56,226 bases of DNA, taken from contig NZ_MQUS01000046.1 of assembly GCF_001953885.1 (NCBI RefSeq), positions 1 through 56,226 on the forward strand, read 5' to 3'. Of this stretch, positions 23,460 to 31,893 are shown in pieces. Position 1 is the first letter of the stretch, and every line of letters begins with the position of its first letter. The notes beneath the pieces are model-generated. The model did not search any database and was not told the origin of the DNA. It worked only from the letters and a program-made list of their open reading frames with translations. A program made the position numbers and the translations under genes. The stretch comes from Streptomyces sp. IMTB 2501. Lineage in GTDB: Bacteria; Actinomycetota; Actinomycetes; Streptomycetales; Streptomycetaceae.

Positions 23460-24164
23460 ATGGCAGACCAGACCCACGTTCTGTTCGTCGAGGACGACGA
23501 CGTCATCCGTGAAGCCACCCAGCTCGCCCTGGAGCGGGACGGCTTCGCGGTCACCGCCATGCCCGACGGTCTGTCGGGCCTGGAGGCGTTCCGGGCCAAC
23601 CGTCCCGACATCGCTCTGCTGGACGTCATGGTCCCCGGTCTGGACGGGGTCAGCCTGTGCCGTCGTATCCGGGACGAGTCGACCGTGCCGGTGATCATGC
23701 TGTCGGCGCGCGCCGACTCCATCGACGTCGTCCTCGGCCTGGAGGCGGGCGCCGACGACTATGTGACCAAGCCGTTCGACGGGGCCGTGCTGGTCGCGCG
23801 GATCCGGGCCGTGCTGCGCCGCTTCGGGCACGCGGGCGGCAGCGACCGGACCGAGACCGTCGCGGAAACGGTGACCGGTGGTGTGCTCAGCTTCGGGGAC
23901 CTGGAGATCGACACCGAGGGCATGGAGGTACGCCGGGCCGGAGCCACGGTCGCGCTCACCCCGACCGAGATGCGGCTGCTGCTCGAATTCTCCTCGGCGC
24001 CGGGCACCGTGCTCTCCCGCGACAAACTGCTGGAGCGCGTGTGGGACTACGGCTGGGGCGGGGACACCCGGGTGGTCGACGTGCATGTGCAGCGACTGCG
24101 GCAGAAGATCGGCCAGGACCGGATCGAGACGGTCCGCGGCTTCGGCTACAAGCTGAAGGCCTGA
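23460..24164 (+). CDS. cseB: response regulator CseB
   Basis: OmpR/PhoB-type activator of the sigE promoter. The receiver domain has the acidic pair in VEDDD, phosphoacceptor Asp55 (LLDVMVPG) and Lys104 (VTKPFDG); the C-terminal winged helix is complete (TPTEMRLLLEF, VDVHVQRLRQKIG, VRGFGYKL). The 234 residues are normal. ATG 23460 lies 37 bp after cseA, within one transcript. Confidence 0.97.
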   Translation: MADQTHVLFVEDDDVIREATQLALERDGFAVTAMPDGLSGLEAFRANRPDIALLDVMVPGLDGVSLCRRIRDESTVPVIMLSARADSIDVVLGLEAGADDYVTKPFDGAVLVARIRAVLRRFGHAGGSDRTETVAETVTGGVLSFGDLEIDTEGMEVRRAGATVALTPTEMRLLLEFSSAPGTVLSRDKLLERVWDYGWGGDTRVVDVHVQRLRQKIGQDRIETVRGFGYKLKA

Positions 24165-24175
24165 GCGGGGCGGTA

Positions 24176-25531
24176 ATGCGGGGGTTTCTTCGGTACCCGG
24201 TCCGGCGCATGGAGCGCGCGGGCCTGCACACCGGGCTCAGATGGAAGCTCAGCGCGGCGATCGCGCTGGTGGCCGGGCTGGTGGCGATCGCGCTGAGTCT
24301 GGTCGTGCACAACGCGGCCCGGGTCTCGATGCTCGACAACGCACGTGACCTGGCCAATCAGCGTGTCCAGATCGCGCAGCGCAACTACGAGCTGAACCGA
24401 CGGCCGAACTTTCCCAACATCAAGCTCGACGACCCCGAGCTGCCGGCGCCGCTGCGCGAGAAGGCCGAGGAGGGCCGCAAGGCCAGCGACGTCATCGACA
24501 GCGGCGGAGTACCGGACATCTGGGCGGCCGTGCCGACCAAGGACGGGCATGTGCTCTCCCTGCACAGCCATATGCCGGACCGCTCCACCGATGTCCTGAA
24601 GGACCTCGACCAGGCGCTGGTCATCGGCTCCGTGGCGGTCGTGTTCGGCGGCAGCGCGCTCGGTGTGCTGATCGGCGGGCAGCTGTCCGGGCGGCTGCGC
24701 AAGGCGGCGGCCGCCGCGAACCAGGTCGCCAAGGGCGAGACCGACGTCCGGGTGCGGGAGGCCATCGGCGGGGTCGTACGGGACGAGACCGATGATCTCG
24801 CGCGTGCGGTGGACGCCATGGCGGACGCGCTGCGGCAGCGGCTGGAGGCCGAGCGGCGGGTGACCGCCGACATCGCGCACGAACTGCGCACCCCGGTGAC
24901 AGGTCTGCTCACGGCCGCCGAGCTGCTGCCCCCGGGCCGCCCGACCGAACTCGTCCTGGACCGGGCGAAGGCGATGCGCACGCTCGTCGAGGACGTGCTG
25001 GAGGTGGCCCGCCTCGACGGCGCCTCGGAGCGGGCCGAGCTGCAGGACATCATGCTGGGCGAGTTCGTCACCCGGCGCGTGGCGGCCAAGGACCCGGAGA
25101 TCGCCGTACGGGTGGTGCACGAGTCGGAGGTCACGACCGATCCGCGCCGCCTGGAGCGGGTCCTGTTCAACCTGCTCGCCAACGCCGCCCGGCACGGCCG
25201 GCCGCCGATCGAGGTGACCGTCGAGGGCCGGGTGATCCGGGTCCGCGACCACGGTCCCGGCTTCCCGGAGGAGTTGCTCGCCGAGGGGCCGAGCCGCTTC
25301 CGCACCGGCAGCATGGACCGCGCCGGTACGGGCCACGGGCTGGGCCTGACCATCGCGGCGGGCCAGGCCCGGGTGCTCGGCGCCCGGCTCACGTTCCGCA
25401 ACGTACGCCCCGCCGGAGCCCCCGCCGAGATTCCCGCGGAGGGCGCGGTGGCCGTGCTGTGGCTCCCGGAACACGCCCCGACCAACACGGGCAGCCATCC
25501 GATGCTGCCGCTGTCGGGGGGCGCGTCCTGA
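24176..25531 (+). CDS. cseC: sensor histidine kinase CseC
   Basis: Membrane sensor of wall damage (for example vancomycin) that phosphorylates CseB. The 451-residue protein has helix 1 at about 25-45, a sensor domain of about 100 residues outside, helix 2 (QALVIGSVAVVFGGSALGVL), HAMP, the H-box DIAHELRTP (His235), N-box LFNLLANAARHG and G-boxes DHGPGFP and GTGHGLGL. ATG 24176 follows the cseB stop by 11 bp. The gene ends 4 bp from the convergent TetR gene with no visible terminator between them. Confidence 0.96.
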   Translation: MRGFLRYPVRRMERAGLHTGLRWKLSAAIALVAGLVAIALSLVVHNAARVSMLDNARDLANQRVQIAQRNYELNRRPNFPNIKLDDPELPAPLREKAEEGRKASDVIDSGGVPDIWAAVPTKDGHVLSLHSHMPDRSTDVLKDLDQALVIGSVAVVFGGSALGVLIGGQLSGRLRKAAAAANQVAKGETDVRVREAIGGVVRDETDDLARAVDAMADALRQRLEAERRVTADIAHELRTPVTGLLTAAELLPPGRPTELVLDRAKAMRTLVEDVLEVARLDGASERAELQDIMLGEFVTRRVAAKDPEIAVRVVHESEVTTDPRRLERVLFNLLANAARHGRPPIEVTVEGRVIRVRDHGPGFPEELLAEGPSRFRTGSMDRAGTGHGLGLTIAAGQARVLGARLTFRNVRPAGAPAEIPAEGAVAVLWLPEHAPTNTGSHPMLPLSGGAS

Positions 25532-25535
25532 TCCG

Positions 25536-26117
25536 CTACCTGAGGAGCGAGTCCGTGAGGCGGTCGGCGGCGGCCTCGTCGAGCGGGGCGTGGCCGAGCA
25601 GGAAGCGGTACCAGAAGAACCCGTAGAACTGGTCGACCAGCAGGTCCAGATCCCGGTCGGCGGCCAGTTCCCCCCGCTCCCGGCCGCGTTCGAGCACCGC
25701 TCGTACTGCGGCCCTGCGGGACTCCGTGAACACCCGCATCAGCTCGGCCAGACGCGCGTCCCGGGCCGCCTCCCGGACGAGGGTGCGCAGCGCGGGCGCG
25801 GACGGCCGCCGCCGGGAGGCCTCGAAAGTGGCCACCGCCAATGCGCGCAGGTCCTCGCGGAGGTTCCCGGTGTCCGGCGCGGGCACGTCCTGGGCGGCGC
25901 GGTCGGTGAGCGCGTCCAGCAGGACCGCGCCCTTCGAGGGCCACCAGCGATAGAGGGTCTGTTTTCCGACTCCGGCCGCGCGCGCGATGGTCTCCACGCT
26001 CACCGGGGCACCGTCGGCGTCGGCCAGCAGCTCCAGCGCGGCGTCGAGGATCGCCCGGCGCGCCGCCTCGTTACGGCGGCGGCCGGTGTGCGGGCGGGGT
26101 TCGTTGCTGTCGTGCAC
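25536..26117 (-). CDS. TetR family regulator, divergent from an SDR gene
   Basis: A 193-residue repressor. The helix-turn-helix reads ARRAILDAALELL and VETIARAAGVGKQTLYRWWPSKGAVL; the TLYRWWPSK form with a TetR_C_33-like C-terminus is common for repressors of neighbouring oxidoreductases. GTG 26117 is chosen because conserved sequence begins there. Two palindromic operators (26169-26185, 26198-26214) overlap its promoter (TTGTCG at 26213-26218 and TAAAGG at 26191-26196 on the minus strand, 16-bp spacer) and that of the SDR gene, so it should repress itself and the SDR. Confidence 0.93.
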   Translation of the reverse strand: MHDSNEPRPHTGRRRNEAARRAILDAALELLADADGAPVSVETIARAAGVGKQTLYRWWPSKGAVLLDALTDRAAQDVPAPDTGNLREDLRALAVATFEASRRRPSAPALRTLVREAARDARLAELMRVFTESRRAAVRAVLERGRERGELAADRDLDLLVDQFYGFFWYRFLLGHAPLDEAAADRLTDSLLR

Positions 26118-26168
26118 CGGCCCATCCTCTCCGAGTCCCGGTGACTTTCGATGCCCGAAAGACCTTGA

Positions 26169-26214
26169 CGAGACTACCGGTCTCGGTAACCCTTTAACGA
26201 GACCAACGTTCTCG
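26169..26214. promoter_or_regulatory. paired TetR operators with divergent promoters
   Basis: CGAGAC-TACCG-GTCTCG (26169-26185) and CGAGAC-CAACG-TTCTCG (26198-26214) are two 17-bp palindromes 29 bp apart, centre to centre. Plus-strand promoter for the SDR gene: TTGACG (26165-26170), 16 bp, TAACCC (26187-26192). Minus-strand promoter for tetR: TTGTCG, 16 bp, TAAAGG. Both are covered by the palindromes, the layout of a repressor controlling a divergent pair. Confidence 0.85.
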
Positions 26215-26285
26215 ACAAAGACCGGAACCCGGCGATTCCTCGGGCAAGAGCCGGAAAGACGGCAAAGAACAGGAGAGGGCCACTC

Positions 26286-27038
26286 ATGAGCACTCCGAAC
26301 AGCCCTGTGCACGCCCTCGCCGGACAGCGCGTCGTCGTCTTGGGTGGCAGCTCCGGCATCGGCGAGGCGGCGGCCGCGTTCTTCGCGGCGGACGGTGCGG
26401 AGGTGGTCATCACGGGCCGCGACCAGGACCGCCTCGACGCCGCGGCAGGCCGGATCGGCGGCAAGGTATCGACCTACCGGCTGGACGGGGCGGACCGCGC
26501 CGCGGTGGACGCCTTCTTCGCGGGCTCCGGGCCCGTCGACCACCTGGTCGTCGCGCTCAGCGGCGGCAAGGGTGGCGGCCCCTTCGCCGAGCTGGACCTG
26601 GCCGAGCTGGCGGCCGCCTTCGACGGCAAGTTCTGGCCGCACGTCCAGGTGCTCCAGGCCGCCCTGCCCGCCCTGCGCCGCGACGGCTCGGTGACGCTGG
26701 TGACCGCCGCCTCCGCCCGCGCCGCCTTGCCCGGCACCGCCGGCCTCGCCGCGATCAACGGCGCCCTGGAGGCGATGGTCCCGCCCCTCGCCGTGGAACT
26801 GGCCCCGCTCCGCGTCAACGCGGTCTCACCCGGCGTCGTCGACACACCCTGGTGGGACGGCGTACCGGCTGAACAGCGCCGGGCCCTCTTCGACGGCTTC
26901 GCCGCGATCACCCCGGTCGGCCGCGTCGGCCGCCCGGAGGACATCGCCCGCGCGATCCACATGCTGGCGGCCAACGACTTCGTGACCGGCGTGGTGCTGG
27001 AGGCGACGGGAGGCGCGACGCTGGCTACAGGGCGCTGA
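26286..27038 (+). CDS. short-chain dehydrogenase/reductase-like protein lacking the catalytic Tyr/Lys
   Basis: A 250-residue SDR fold. The dinucleotide loop GGSSGIGEAAAAFF and the strand ending VVITGRD (NADP-type Arg) are intact, as are NAVSPGVVDTPWW and the C-terminal VTGVVLEATGG. At the active site, where classical SDRs read YxxxK before ALEAL, this protein reads LAAIN followed by GALEAM, so both Tyr and Lys are replaced. It may bind NADP(H) without classical oxidoreductase chemistry. AGGAGAGG precedes ATG 26286. It is the likely target of the divergent TetR. Confidence 0.9.
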   Translation: MSTPNSPVHALAGQRVVVLGGSSGIGEAAAAFFAADGAEVVITGRDQDRLDAAAGRIGGKVSTYRLDGADRAAVDAFFAGSGPVDHLVVALSGGKGGGPFAELDLAELAAAFDGKFWPHVQVLQAALPALRRDGSVTLVTAASARAALPGTAGLAAINGALEAMVPPLAVELAPLRVNAVSPGVVDTPWWDGVPAEQRRALFDGFAAITPVGRVGRPEDIARAIHMLAANDFVTGVVLEATGGATLATGR

Positions 27039-27101
27039 AGTCAGGCGGCACTGCAACTCCCCAGGGGCGCGGGGCGATATACGGCTCCGCCGCGCTGGAG
27101 G

Positions 27102-27137
27102 TCCCCCGGGTTCGAGCGAAGCCGAGAACTCGGGGGA
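27102..27137. repeat. Streptomyces interspersed hairpin element
   Basis: TCCCCCGGGTTC (27102-27113) pairs with GAACTCGGGGGA (27126-27137) with one wobble around the loop GAGCGAAGCCGA. From memory, elements of the form GAGCGAAGCCGAGA flanked by C/G runs are dispersed in Streptomyces genomes. It lies between convergent genes and may terminate transcription. A relative lies inside a gene at 46814-46855. Confidence 0.7.
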
Positions 27138-27227
27138 GCGGCCGGCCCACCTCGGCCCGCAGCCGCGAGAGCACAACGCGCCCCGGGCCATTGGGCGTTC
27201 GGCCGACGGCGCCCGAGGCGGAAGCGC

Positions 27228-27674
27228 TCAACAAGCCCAGTCCCGCTCCAGATCCAGCCCGCCCGCACGGCGCTGTGTGAAGGAGAACCAGTTCCCGGAG
27301 TCGTCCCGGAACAGCGCCTCCGTGCCGTACGGCCGCTCCTGCGGCTCCTGCAGGAACTCCACCCCACGTTCCTTGAGCTTCTTGTAGTCACCGTGGATGT
27401 CATCGGTCGCCAGCACACCCGCACCGAGCGCCCCCTTGGCGACAAGCTGCCGCATCATCTCGGCGGACTCGGGGTCCATCGCCGGCGGCCCCGGCACCAT
27501 GAGCGTCAGCTCCACATCGGGCTGGCCGGGGGCGCCGACGGTGAGCCAGCGCATACCGCCCTCCCCCATGGTCATGTCCGTACGGACCTCCAGGCCCAGC
27601 TTCTCGGTGTAGAACTCCTTGGCCCGGTCCTGGTCGAGGACCCAGACGGTCGTGATGGCAAGCCCCTTGATCAT
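27228..27674 (-). CDS. VOC family (glyoxalase/dioxygenase-fold) protein
   Basis: A 148-residue single-domain vicinal-oxygen-chelate protein: MIKGLAITTVWVLDQDRAKEFYTEKLGLEV at the N-terminus (shown in parts: VLDQDRAKEFY, KLGLEVRTD) and the second beta-alpha-beta half KLKERGVEFLQEP, FRDDSGNWFSF. Function could be glyoxalase-like detoxification, drug binding or a dioxygenase; metal ligands are not decisive. ATG 27674 overlaps the TGA of the AraC gene, so the two are translationally coupled. AGGAG lies 9 nt upstream. Confidence 0.9.
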   Translation of the reverse strand: MIKGLAITTVWVLDQDRAKEFYTEKLGLEVRTDMTMGEGGMRWLTVGAPGQPDVELTLMVPGPPAMDPESAEMMRQLVAKGALGAGVLATDDIHGDYKKLKERGVEFLQEPQERPYGTEALFRDDSGNWFSFTQRRAGGLDLERDWAC

Positions 27675-28177
27675 GGCTCCGCTCTCCTGTCGGCGTTGCT
27701 GATGACGCTGGCGGTGCTGTCCGCCGGGGCGGACGCCCCTTCGCCACCGTAGGCAGGGCCGGCCCCGGAGCGCTTCTCCGATCTTGCGGTACTGAATCCG
27801 CCGGCCCAGAGCATGGCGTAGCAGCCGGGTATCAGGGAGGCGCCGCGGCCCACATGCCGGGCGCGGTACTCGCTCGGGGTGAGACCGGTGCGGGCCTTGA
27901 AGCGGGCGGAGAACGTGCCGAGGCTGCTGAAGCCGACAAGCGTGCAGATCTCGGTCACGGTGAGGTTGGCACAGCGCAGCATCTCCTCGGCCCGCTCGAT
28001 CCGCCGGTGGGTCAGATACTGGCCGGGCGTCTCGCCGTAGACGTCCTTGAAGGCGCGCAGGAAGTGATACCGCGAGTACCCGGCACACGCGGCCACCGCG
28101 TCCAGATCGAGACCGGGGTCCGCCCAGTCCCGGTCCATGGCGTCCTTGGCCAGACGCAGCCGCCGCAGTTTGTCCAT
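27671..28177 (-). CDS. AraC family transcriptional regulator
   Basis: A 168-residue protein consisting mainly of the two AraC helix-turn-helix motifs: LDAVAACAGYSRYHFLRAFKDVYG (first; recognition part SRYHFLRAFK) and VTEICTLVGFSSLGTFSARFKARTG (second; SSLGTFSARFK). No ligand-binding N-terminal domain is present; about 50 residues after the motif are poorly conserved. ATG 28177 gives the family N-terminus MDKLRRLRLAKD; a TTG at 28225 is an alternative. It probably controls the coupled VOC gene. Confidence 0.9.
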   Translation of the reverse strand: MDKLRRLRLAKDAMDRDWADPGLDLDAVAACAGYSRYHFLRAFKDVYGETPGQYLTHRRIERAEEMLRCANLTVTEICTLVGFSSLGTFSARFKARTGLTPSEYRARHVGRGASLIPGCYAMLWAGGFSTARSEKRSGAGPAYGGEGASAPADSTASVISNADRRAEP

Positions 28178-28279
28178 GCAGCCGATGGTGACATGGAGGA
28201 CTGACAACGGCTGTGAGCAACGCAAACACCCTGATACGCCGCCTCTCGACCAGGCGGGACGGGCCGGCGGTGGACGAAA

Positions 28280-28313
28280 AAGACCCCGGGGGCGGACACC
28301 TGCCCGGGGTCTT
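28280..28313. terminator. terminator after the MFS gene
   Basis: AAGACCCCGGG (28280-28290), 12-nt loop, CCCGGGGTCTT (28303-28313): perfect 11-bp stem with flanking A and T runs, 15 bp past the minus-strand MFS stop. Confidence 0.85.
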
Positions 28314-28328
28314 CGGTTCGGGCGAGCC

Positions 28329-29915
28329 TCAGACGGCCTCGACCACCGCCACCGGCGCCGCGTCCTCGCCGCCGTCCGCCGAAGGCTTCGGCGCCCCGCT
28401 CTTGAGCGGAACCTCCTTCACGAACAGCGCAGCGACCAGCACGATCACCGCGATCCCCGCGCCCAGCAGGAACGCCGAGTGCGTACCGGCGGACACGGCG
28501 TGCTGGTACGCCTCCCGCGCCACCGCCGGAAGCTTCGCCAGGCTCTTCGCGTCCAGCTGCGCGGACTTCTCGGTGACGCCCTTGCCGAGCGCGCCGGCCC
28601 GCTCGGCCATGACGTGCTTGACCCGGTCGTTGAACAGCGCGCCCATGATGGCGACACCGAAGGAGGAGCCGAGCGTACGGAACAGGGTCGTGGACGAGGA
28701 GGCCACGCCCATGTCCTTCATCTCCACGCTGTTCTGCGCCACCAGCATGGTGATCTGCATCAGGCAGCCCATGCCGAGGCCCAGCACCGCCATGTAGAGA
28801 CCCGAGGTGAAACGGGTCGTACCCGTGTCCATCAGCGACAGCAGATACAGCCCGGCGATCATCAGCGCGCCGCCGGCGATCGGGAAGATCTTGTAGCGGC
28901 CGCTGTTGGTGGTGACCCGGCCCGCGACCATCGAGGTCACGAGCATCGCGCCGAGCATCGGCAGGAGCAGCAGACCGGAGTTGGTGGCGGAGGCGCCCTG
29001 CACCGACTGCTGGTACAGCGGCAGATAGAGCGTGGCGCCGAACATCACGAAGCCGGTGATGAAGCCGATGACCGACATCAGGGTGAAGTTGCGGCTCCTG
29101 AACATGTGCAGCGGCACCACCGGCTCGACGGCCCTGGTCTGCCAGAACACGAACCCGATCAGCGCGGCGACGCCGATGCCGATCAGTTCCATGATCCGCG
29201 CGGAGGTCCAGGCGTACTGGGTGCCGCCCCAGGTGGTGACCAGCACGATCGCGGTGATGCCGACGGTCAGCAGCAGGACACCCGGGTAGTCGATGCGCGC
29301 CCGCGCCCGCTTCTTCGGCAGGTGCAGCACCGCGCTGACCAGCGCCAGGGCCACGACGCCCAGCGGCAGGTTGATGTAGAAGGACCACCGCCAGCCCCAG
29401 TTGTCGGTGATGGTGCCGCCGACCAGCGGGCCGCCGATCATCGCCAGCGCCATGACGCCGGCCATCATGCCGGTGTACTTGCCCCGCTCCCGCGGCGGGA
29501 TCAGATCGCCGATGATCGCCATGACGCCGACCATCAGACCGCCGGCGCCGAGGCCCTGCACGGCCCGGAAGCCGATGAGTTCGCCCATGTTCTGGGCCAT
29601 GCCGCTGAGCGCCGAACCGATCAGGAAGATCACGATCGAGCTGAGGAAGGCGCCCTTGCGCCCGTACATGTCGCCGAGCTTGCCCCAGACCGGGGTGGAG
29701 GCCGCGGTGGCCAGGGTGTAGCCGGTGACCACCCAGGACAGGTGCTCCAGGCCGCCCAGCTCGCCCACGATCGTCGGCATCGCCGTACCCACGATCATGT
29801 TGTCCAGCATCGCGAGCATCATCGCGATCATGAGCGCGAGCAGGACCACCCGTACGCTCTTGGGCTGTTTGCCCTCTTGCTTGCTCTCCGTCGCGATGTC
29901 GACCGCGTCCGCCAT
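28329..29915 (-). CDS. MFS transporter, DHA2 (EmrB/QacA) drug exporter family
   Basis: Proton-driven exporter with about 14 membrane helices over 528 residues. Family motifs are seen: LDNMIVGTAMPTI in helix 1 (motif D1), GKLGDMYGRKGAF (motif A), RAVQGLGAGGLM (motif B) and GGPLVGGTITDNWGWRWSFYIN (motif C; first part GGPLVGGTI). ATG 29915 with GGGAG upstream. Divergent from a TetR gene with two palindromic operators between them, so drug-inducible derepression is likely. The substrate is unknown. Confidence 0.95.
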   Translation of the reverse strand: MADAVDIATESKQEGKQPKSVRVVLLALMIAMMLAMLDNMIVGTAMPTIVGELGGLEHLSWVVTGYTLATAASTPVWGKLGDMYGRKGAFLSSIVIFLIGSALSGMAQNMGELIGFRAVQGLGAGGLMVGVMAIIGDLIPPRERGKYTGMMAGVMALAMIGGPLVGGTITDNWGWRWSFYINLPLGVVALALVSAVLHLPKKRARARIDYPGVLLLTVGITAIVLVTTWGGTQYAWTSARIMELIGIGVAALIGFVFWQTRAVEPVVPLHMFRSRNFTLMSVIGFITGFVMFGATLYLPLYQQSVQGASATNSGLLLLPMLGAMLVTSMVAGRVTTNSGRYKIFPIAGGALMIAGLYLLSLMDTGTTRFTSGLYMAVLGLGMGCLMQITMLVAQNSVEMKDMGVASSSTTLFRTLGSSFGVAIMGALFNDRVKHVMAERAGALGKGVTEKSAQLDAKSLAKLPAVAREAYQHAVSAGTHSAFLLGAGIAVIVLVAALFVKEVPLKSGAPKPSADGGEDAAPVAVVEAV

Positions 29916-29943
29916 CTCTACTCACTCCCCCTGCGGCTTCTAC

Positions 29944-30011
29944 TTACTTGCCGCCCGGCTAGTTCACTACACTGGGGAAGGTAGACCTGTAACTAGCCGG
30001 GCGTCAAGTAA
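29944..30011. promoter_or_regulatory. paired palindromic operators between MFS and TetR genes
   Basis: Two 22-bp sites with the form TWACTWG-N8-CWAGTWA: TTACTTG...CTAGTTC (29944-29965) and TAACTAG...CAAGTAA (29990-30011), 46 bp apart centre to centre. The sites are inverted copies of each other: a 23-bp arm (29942-29964) is repeated inverted at 29991-30013 with one mismatch. A minus-strand TTGACG (30001-30006 region) fits a -35 for the MFS gene. Confidence 0.88.
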
Positions 30012-30040
30012 GTTTCCGCGCGAGCGCAAGGAGTACGAGG

Positions 30041-30637
30041 ATGGGCGTCACCATGGACGGCACCAAGCAGCAGCGCCGCGGTAACACCCGCCAGCGCATT
30101 CAGGACGTGGCGCTCGACCTCTTCGCGGAGCAGGGCTACGAGAAGACCTCCCTGCGCGAGATCGCCGAGCGTCTCGACGTCACGAAGGCGGCCCTGTACT
30201 ACCACTTCAAGACGAAGGAAGAGATCATCGTCAGCCTCTTCGAGGATCTGACGAGGCCGATCGAGGAACTCATCGAGTGGGGCCGCAGCCAGCCGCACAC
30301 ACTGCAGACCAAGCGGGAGATGGTACGGCGCTACAGCCGCATCCTGACCGACGCCGAGCCGTTCTTCCGCTTCATGCACGACAACCAGGGCACGGTCCGG
30401 GACCTGCGCATCGGCGACACCTTCAAGGAGCGGATGCGCGGCATGCGGGACATCTTCATCGACCCGGAGGCACCGCTCATCGATCAGGTCCGCTGCGTCA
30501 GCGCGATGTTCACGCTGCACGCGGGCATGTTCGTGATGCAGGACCTGGAAGGCGACTTCGAGGAGCGGCGCGAGGCCGTCCTCGAAGTCGCCCTGGGCCT
30601 CGTCACCCAGGCCCACGAACACGCCGGCGAGAGCTGA
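30041..30637 (+). CDS. TetR/AcrR family repressor of the divergent MFS gene
   Basis: A 198-residue TetR protein. Helix-turn-helix: IQDVALDLFAEQGYEKTSL, LREIAERLDVTKAALYYHFKTKEEI (recognition helix KAALYYHF). The C-terminal ligand domain is Met/Phe-rich (EPFFRFMHDN, HAGMFVMQDLEGDF), fitting a hydrophobic drug ligand. ATG 30041 with AAGGAG 9 nt upstream. The operator pair lies 30 to 97 bp upstream. Confidence 0.94.
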   Translation: MGVTMDGTKQQRRGNTRQRIQDVALDLFAEQGYEKTSLREIAERLDVTKAALYYHFKTKEEIIVSLFEDLTRPIEELIEWGRSQPHTLQTKREMVRRYSRILTDAEPFFRFMHDNQGTVRDLRIGDTFKERMRGMRDIFIDPEAPLIDQVRCVSAMFTLHAGMFVMQDLEGDFEERREAVLEVALGLVTQAHEHAGES

Positions 30638-30655
30638 CCCAGGACGAGGGTCGGC

Positions 30656-31060
30656 TCAGAGAGCGCCCTTGGCTCGCGGGAACGCGACCGGGTCGACGGT
30701 GGAGCCGTGGTGCGGGGTCGTACGGATCTCGAAGTGCAGGTGCGGGCCGCAGGAGTTGCCGGTGGAACCGGACAGGCCGACGCGCCGGCCGGTCCTGACG
30801 ATCCGGCCGGTCCTGACGTCGATCTGGGAGAGGTGCGCGTACTGCGAGCAGGCGCCGTCGCCGTGCTTGATGACGACAGCGTTGCCGTACGCGGGGCCGT
30901 CGCCGGAGCCGGCCCGTATGAAGCGCCGAGAGCGTGTACTTCTTCACCGGGTCGACCCAGGAAGTGGCGGAGGGCGCCGCGGCGCGCACGACTCCGGTCC
31001 CCAGCACGGCCGAGGCCCCGGTTTGGCAGCCGAGCGCTCGGCTCGCCCCAAAGCGCCCAT
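30656..31060 (-). pseudogene. M23 family peptidase remnant, internally deleted and frameshifted
   Basis: Minus-strand frames together spell a Streptomyces secreted M23 peptidase: ...TSWVDPVKKYTLSALHTG in one frame (to about 30915), then in another frame GSGDGPAYGNAVVIKHGDG, SQYAHLSQIDV, GSTGNSCGPHLHFEIRT and the normal end FPRAKGAL with TGA at 30656-30658. The segment that should hold the first metal-binding motif (HxGxDF) is missing at the joint near 30915, so no active enzyme can be made. It is convergent with the TetR gene, 18 bp away. The N-terminal limit is uncertain. Confidence 0.72.
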
Positions 31061-31251
31061 GCCGAGCCTTTAGCCGGCGATCTGACCCCGCCCTTCTCGC
31101 CGGGCCCCAGGCCGACGCTCACATGGATGTGACGCACACCTCTGGCCACCTACCGTCCAGTAACCCCACGGTTCCCCTCGCGCCACCCTCGCCTCAGATC
31201 ATGCCCCTGACATTGCAGCCGCGTGTACGGACGTGAGAGGAACCCCCACCG

Positions 31252-31890
31252 ATGACCAGAGGACCCTGGGCTCGCCGCATATCCGCCACCGCCGTCTCCG
31301 TGGCCGCCCTGGCCGCGCTGGCCGCCCCGGCCCAGGCCGCGACCACGAGCGACACCACCGCCGCCACCGCCACCGCCGCCACCACCTCTTCCACGAAGGT
31401 GGACTACGCGACCTGGCAGAAGGACTGCCAGGCGGTGATGGACCAGGCCCTGCCGTATCTGAAGCAGCGCATCGCCGCCGCCGAGCCCGGCGAGAAGCAG
31501 GCGATCGTCTTCGACATCGACAACACCACGCTGGAGACCGACTTCGGCTTCAGCTACCCCCAGCCGGCCAACAAGCCCGTCCTGAACGTCGCGAAGTACG
31601 CCCAGGAGCACGGCGTCTCGCTCTTCTTCGTCACGGCCCGCCCCGGCATCATCTACCTGCCGACCGAGTACAACCTCGCGCACGACGGCTACGACGTCTC
31701 CGGACTCTACGTCCGAGGGCTGTTCGACCTCTTCAAGGACGTCGCCGCCTACAAGACGGCCCAGCGCGTCGACATCGAGAACCACGGCTACAAAATCATC
31801 GCGAACATCGGCAACAGCGCCACCGACCTCTCCGGCGGCCACGCCGAGAAGACCTTCAAACTGCCGGACTACAACGGGCAGTTGTCCTGA
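31252..31890 (+). CDS. secreted HAD-type acid phosphatase
   Basis: A 212-residue class B-like acid phosphatase. Signal peptide: basic start, hydrophobic core (ISATAVSVAALAALAAPAQA) with a likely AQA cleavage near residue 29. Then a Thr/Ala-rich linker and the HAD fold: motif I FDIDNTTLETD (nucleophile and acid Asp) and motif II LFFVTARPG. The C-terminal part has IIANIGNSATDLSGG (motif IV-like Asp). All expected residues are present. GAGAGGA lies upstream of ATG 31252. It is intact although both neighbours are decayed. Confidence 0.92.
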   Translation: MTRGPWARRISATAVSVAALAALAAPAQAATTSDTTAATATAATTSSTKVDYATWQKDCQAVMDQALPYLKQRIAAAEPGEKQAIVFDIDNTTLETDFGFSYPQPANKPVLNVAKYAQEHGVSLFFVTARPGIIYLPTEYNLAHDGYDVSGLYVRGLFDLFKDVAAYKTAQRVDIENHGYKIIANIGNSATDLSGGHAEKTFKLPDYNGQLS

Positions 31891-31893
31891 CGC

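Noticed and set aside
30656..31060. Functional M23 peptidase
   Set aside because: Two reading frames are required and the first metal-binding motif is missing.
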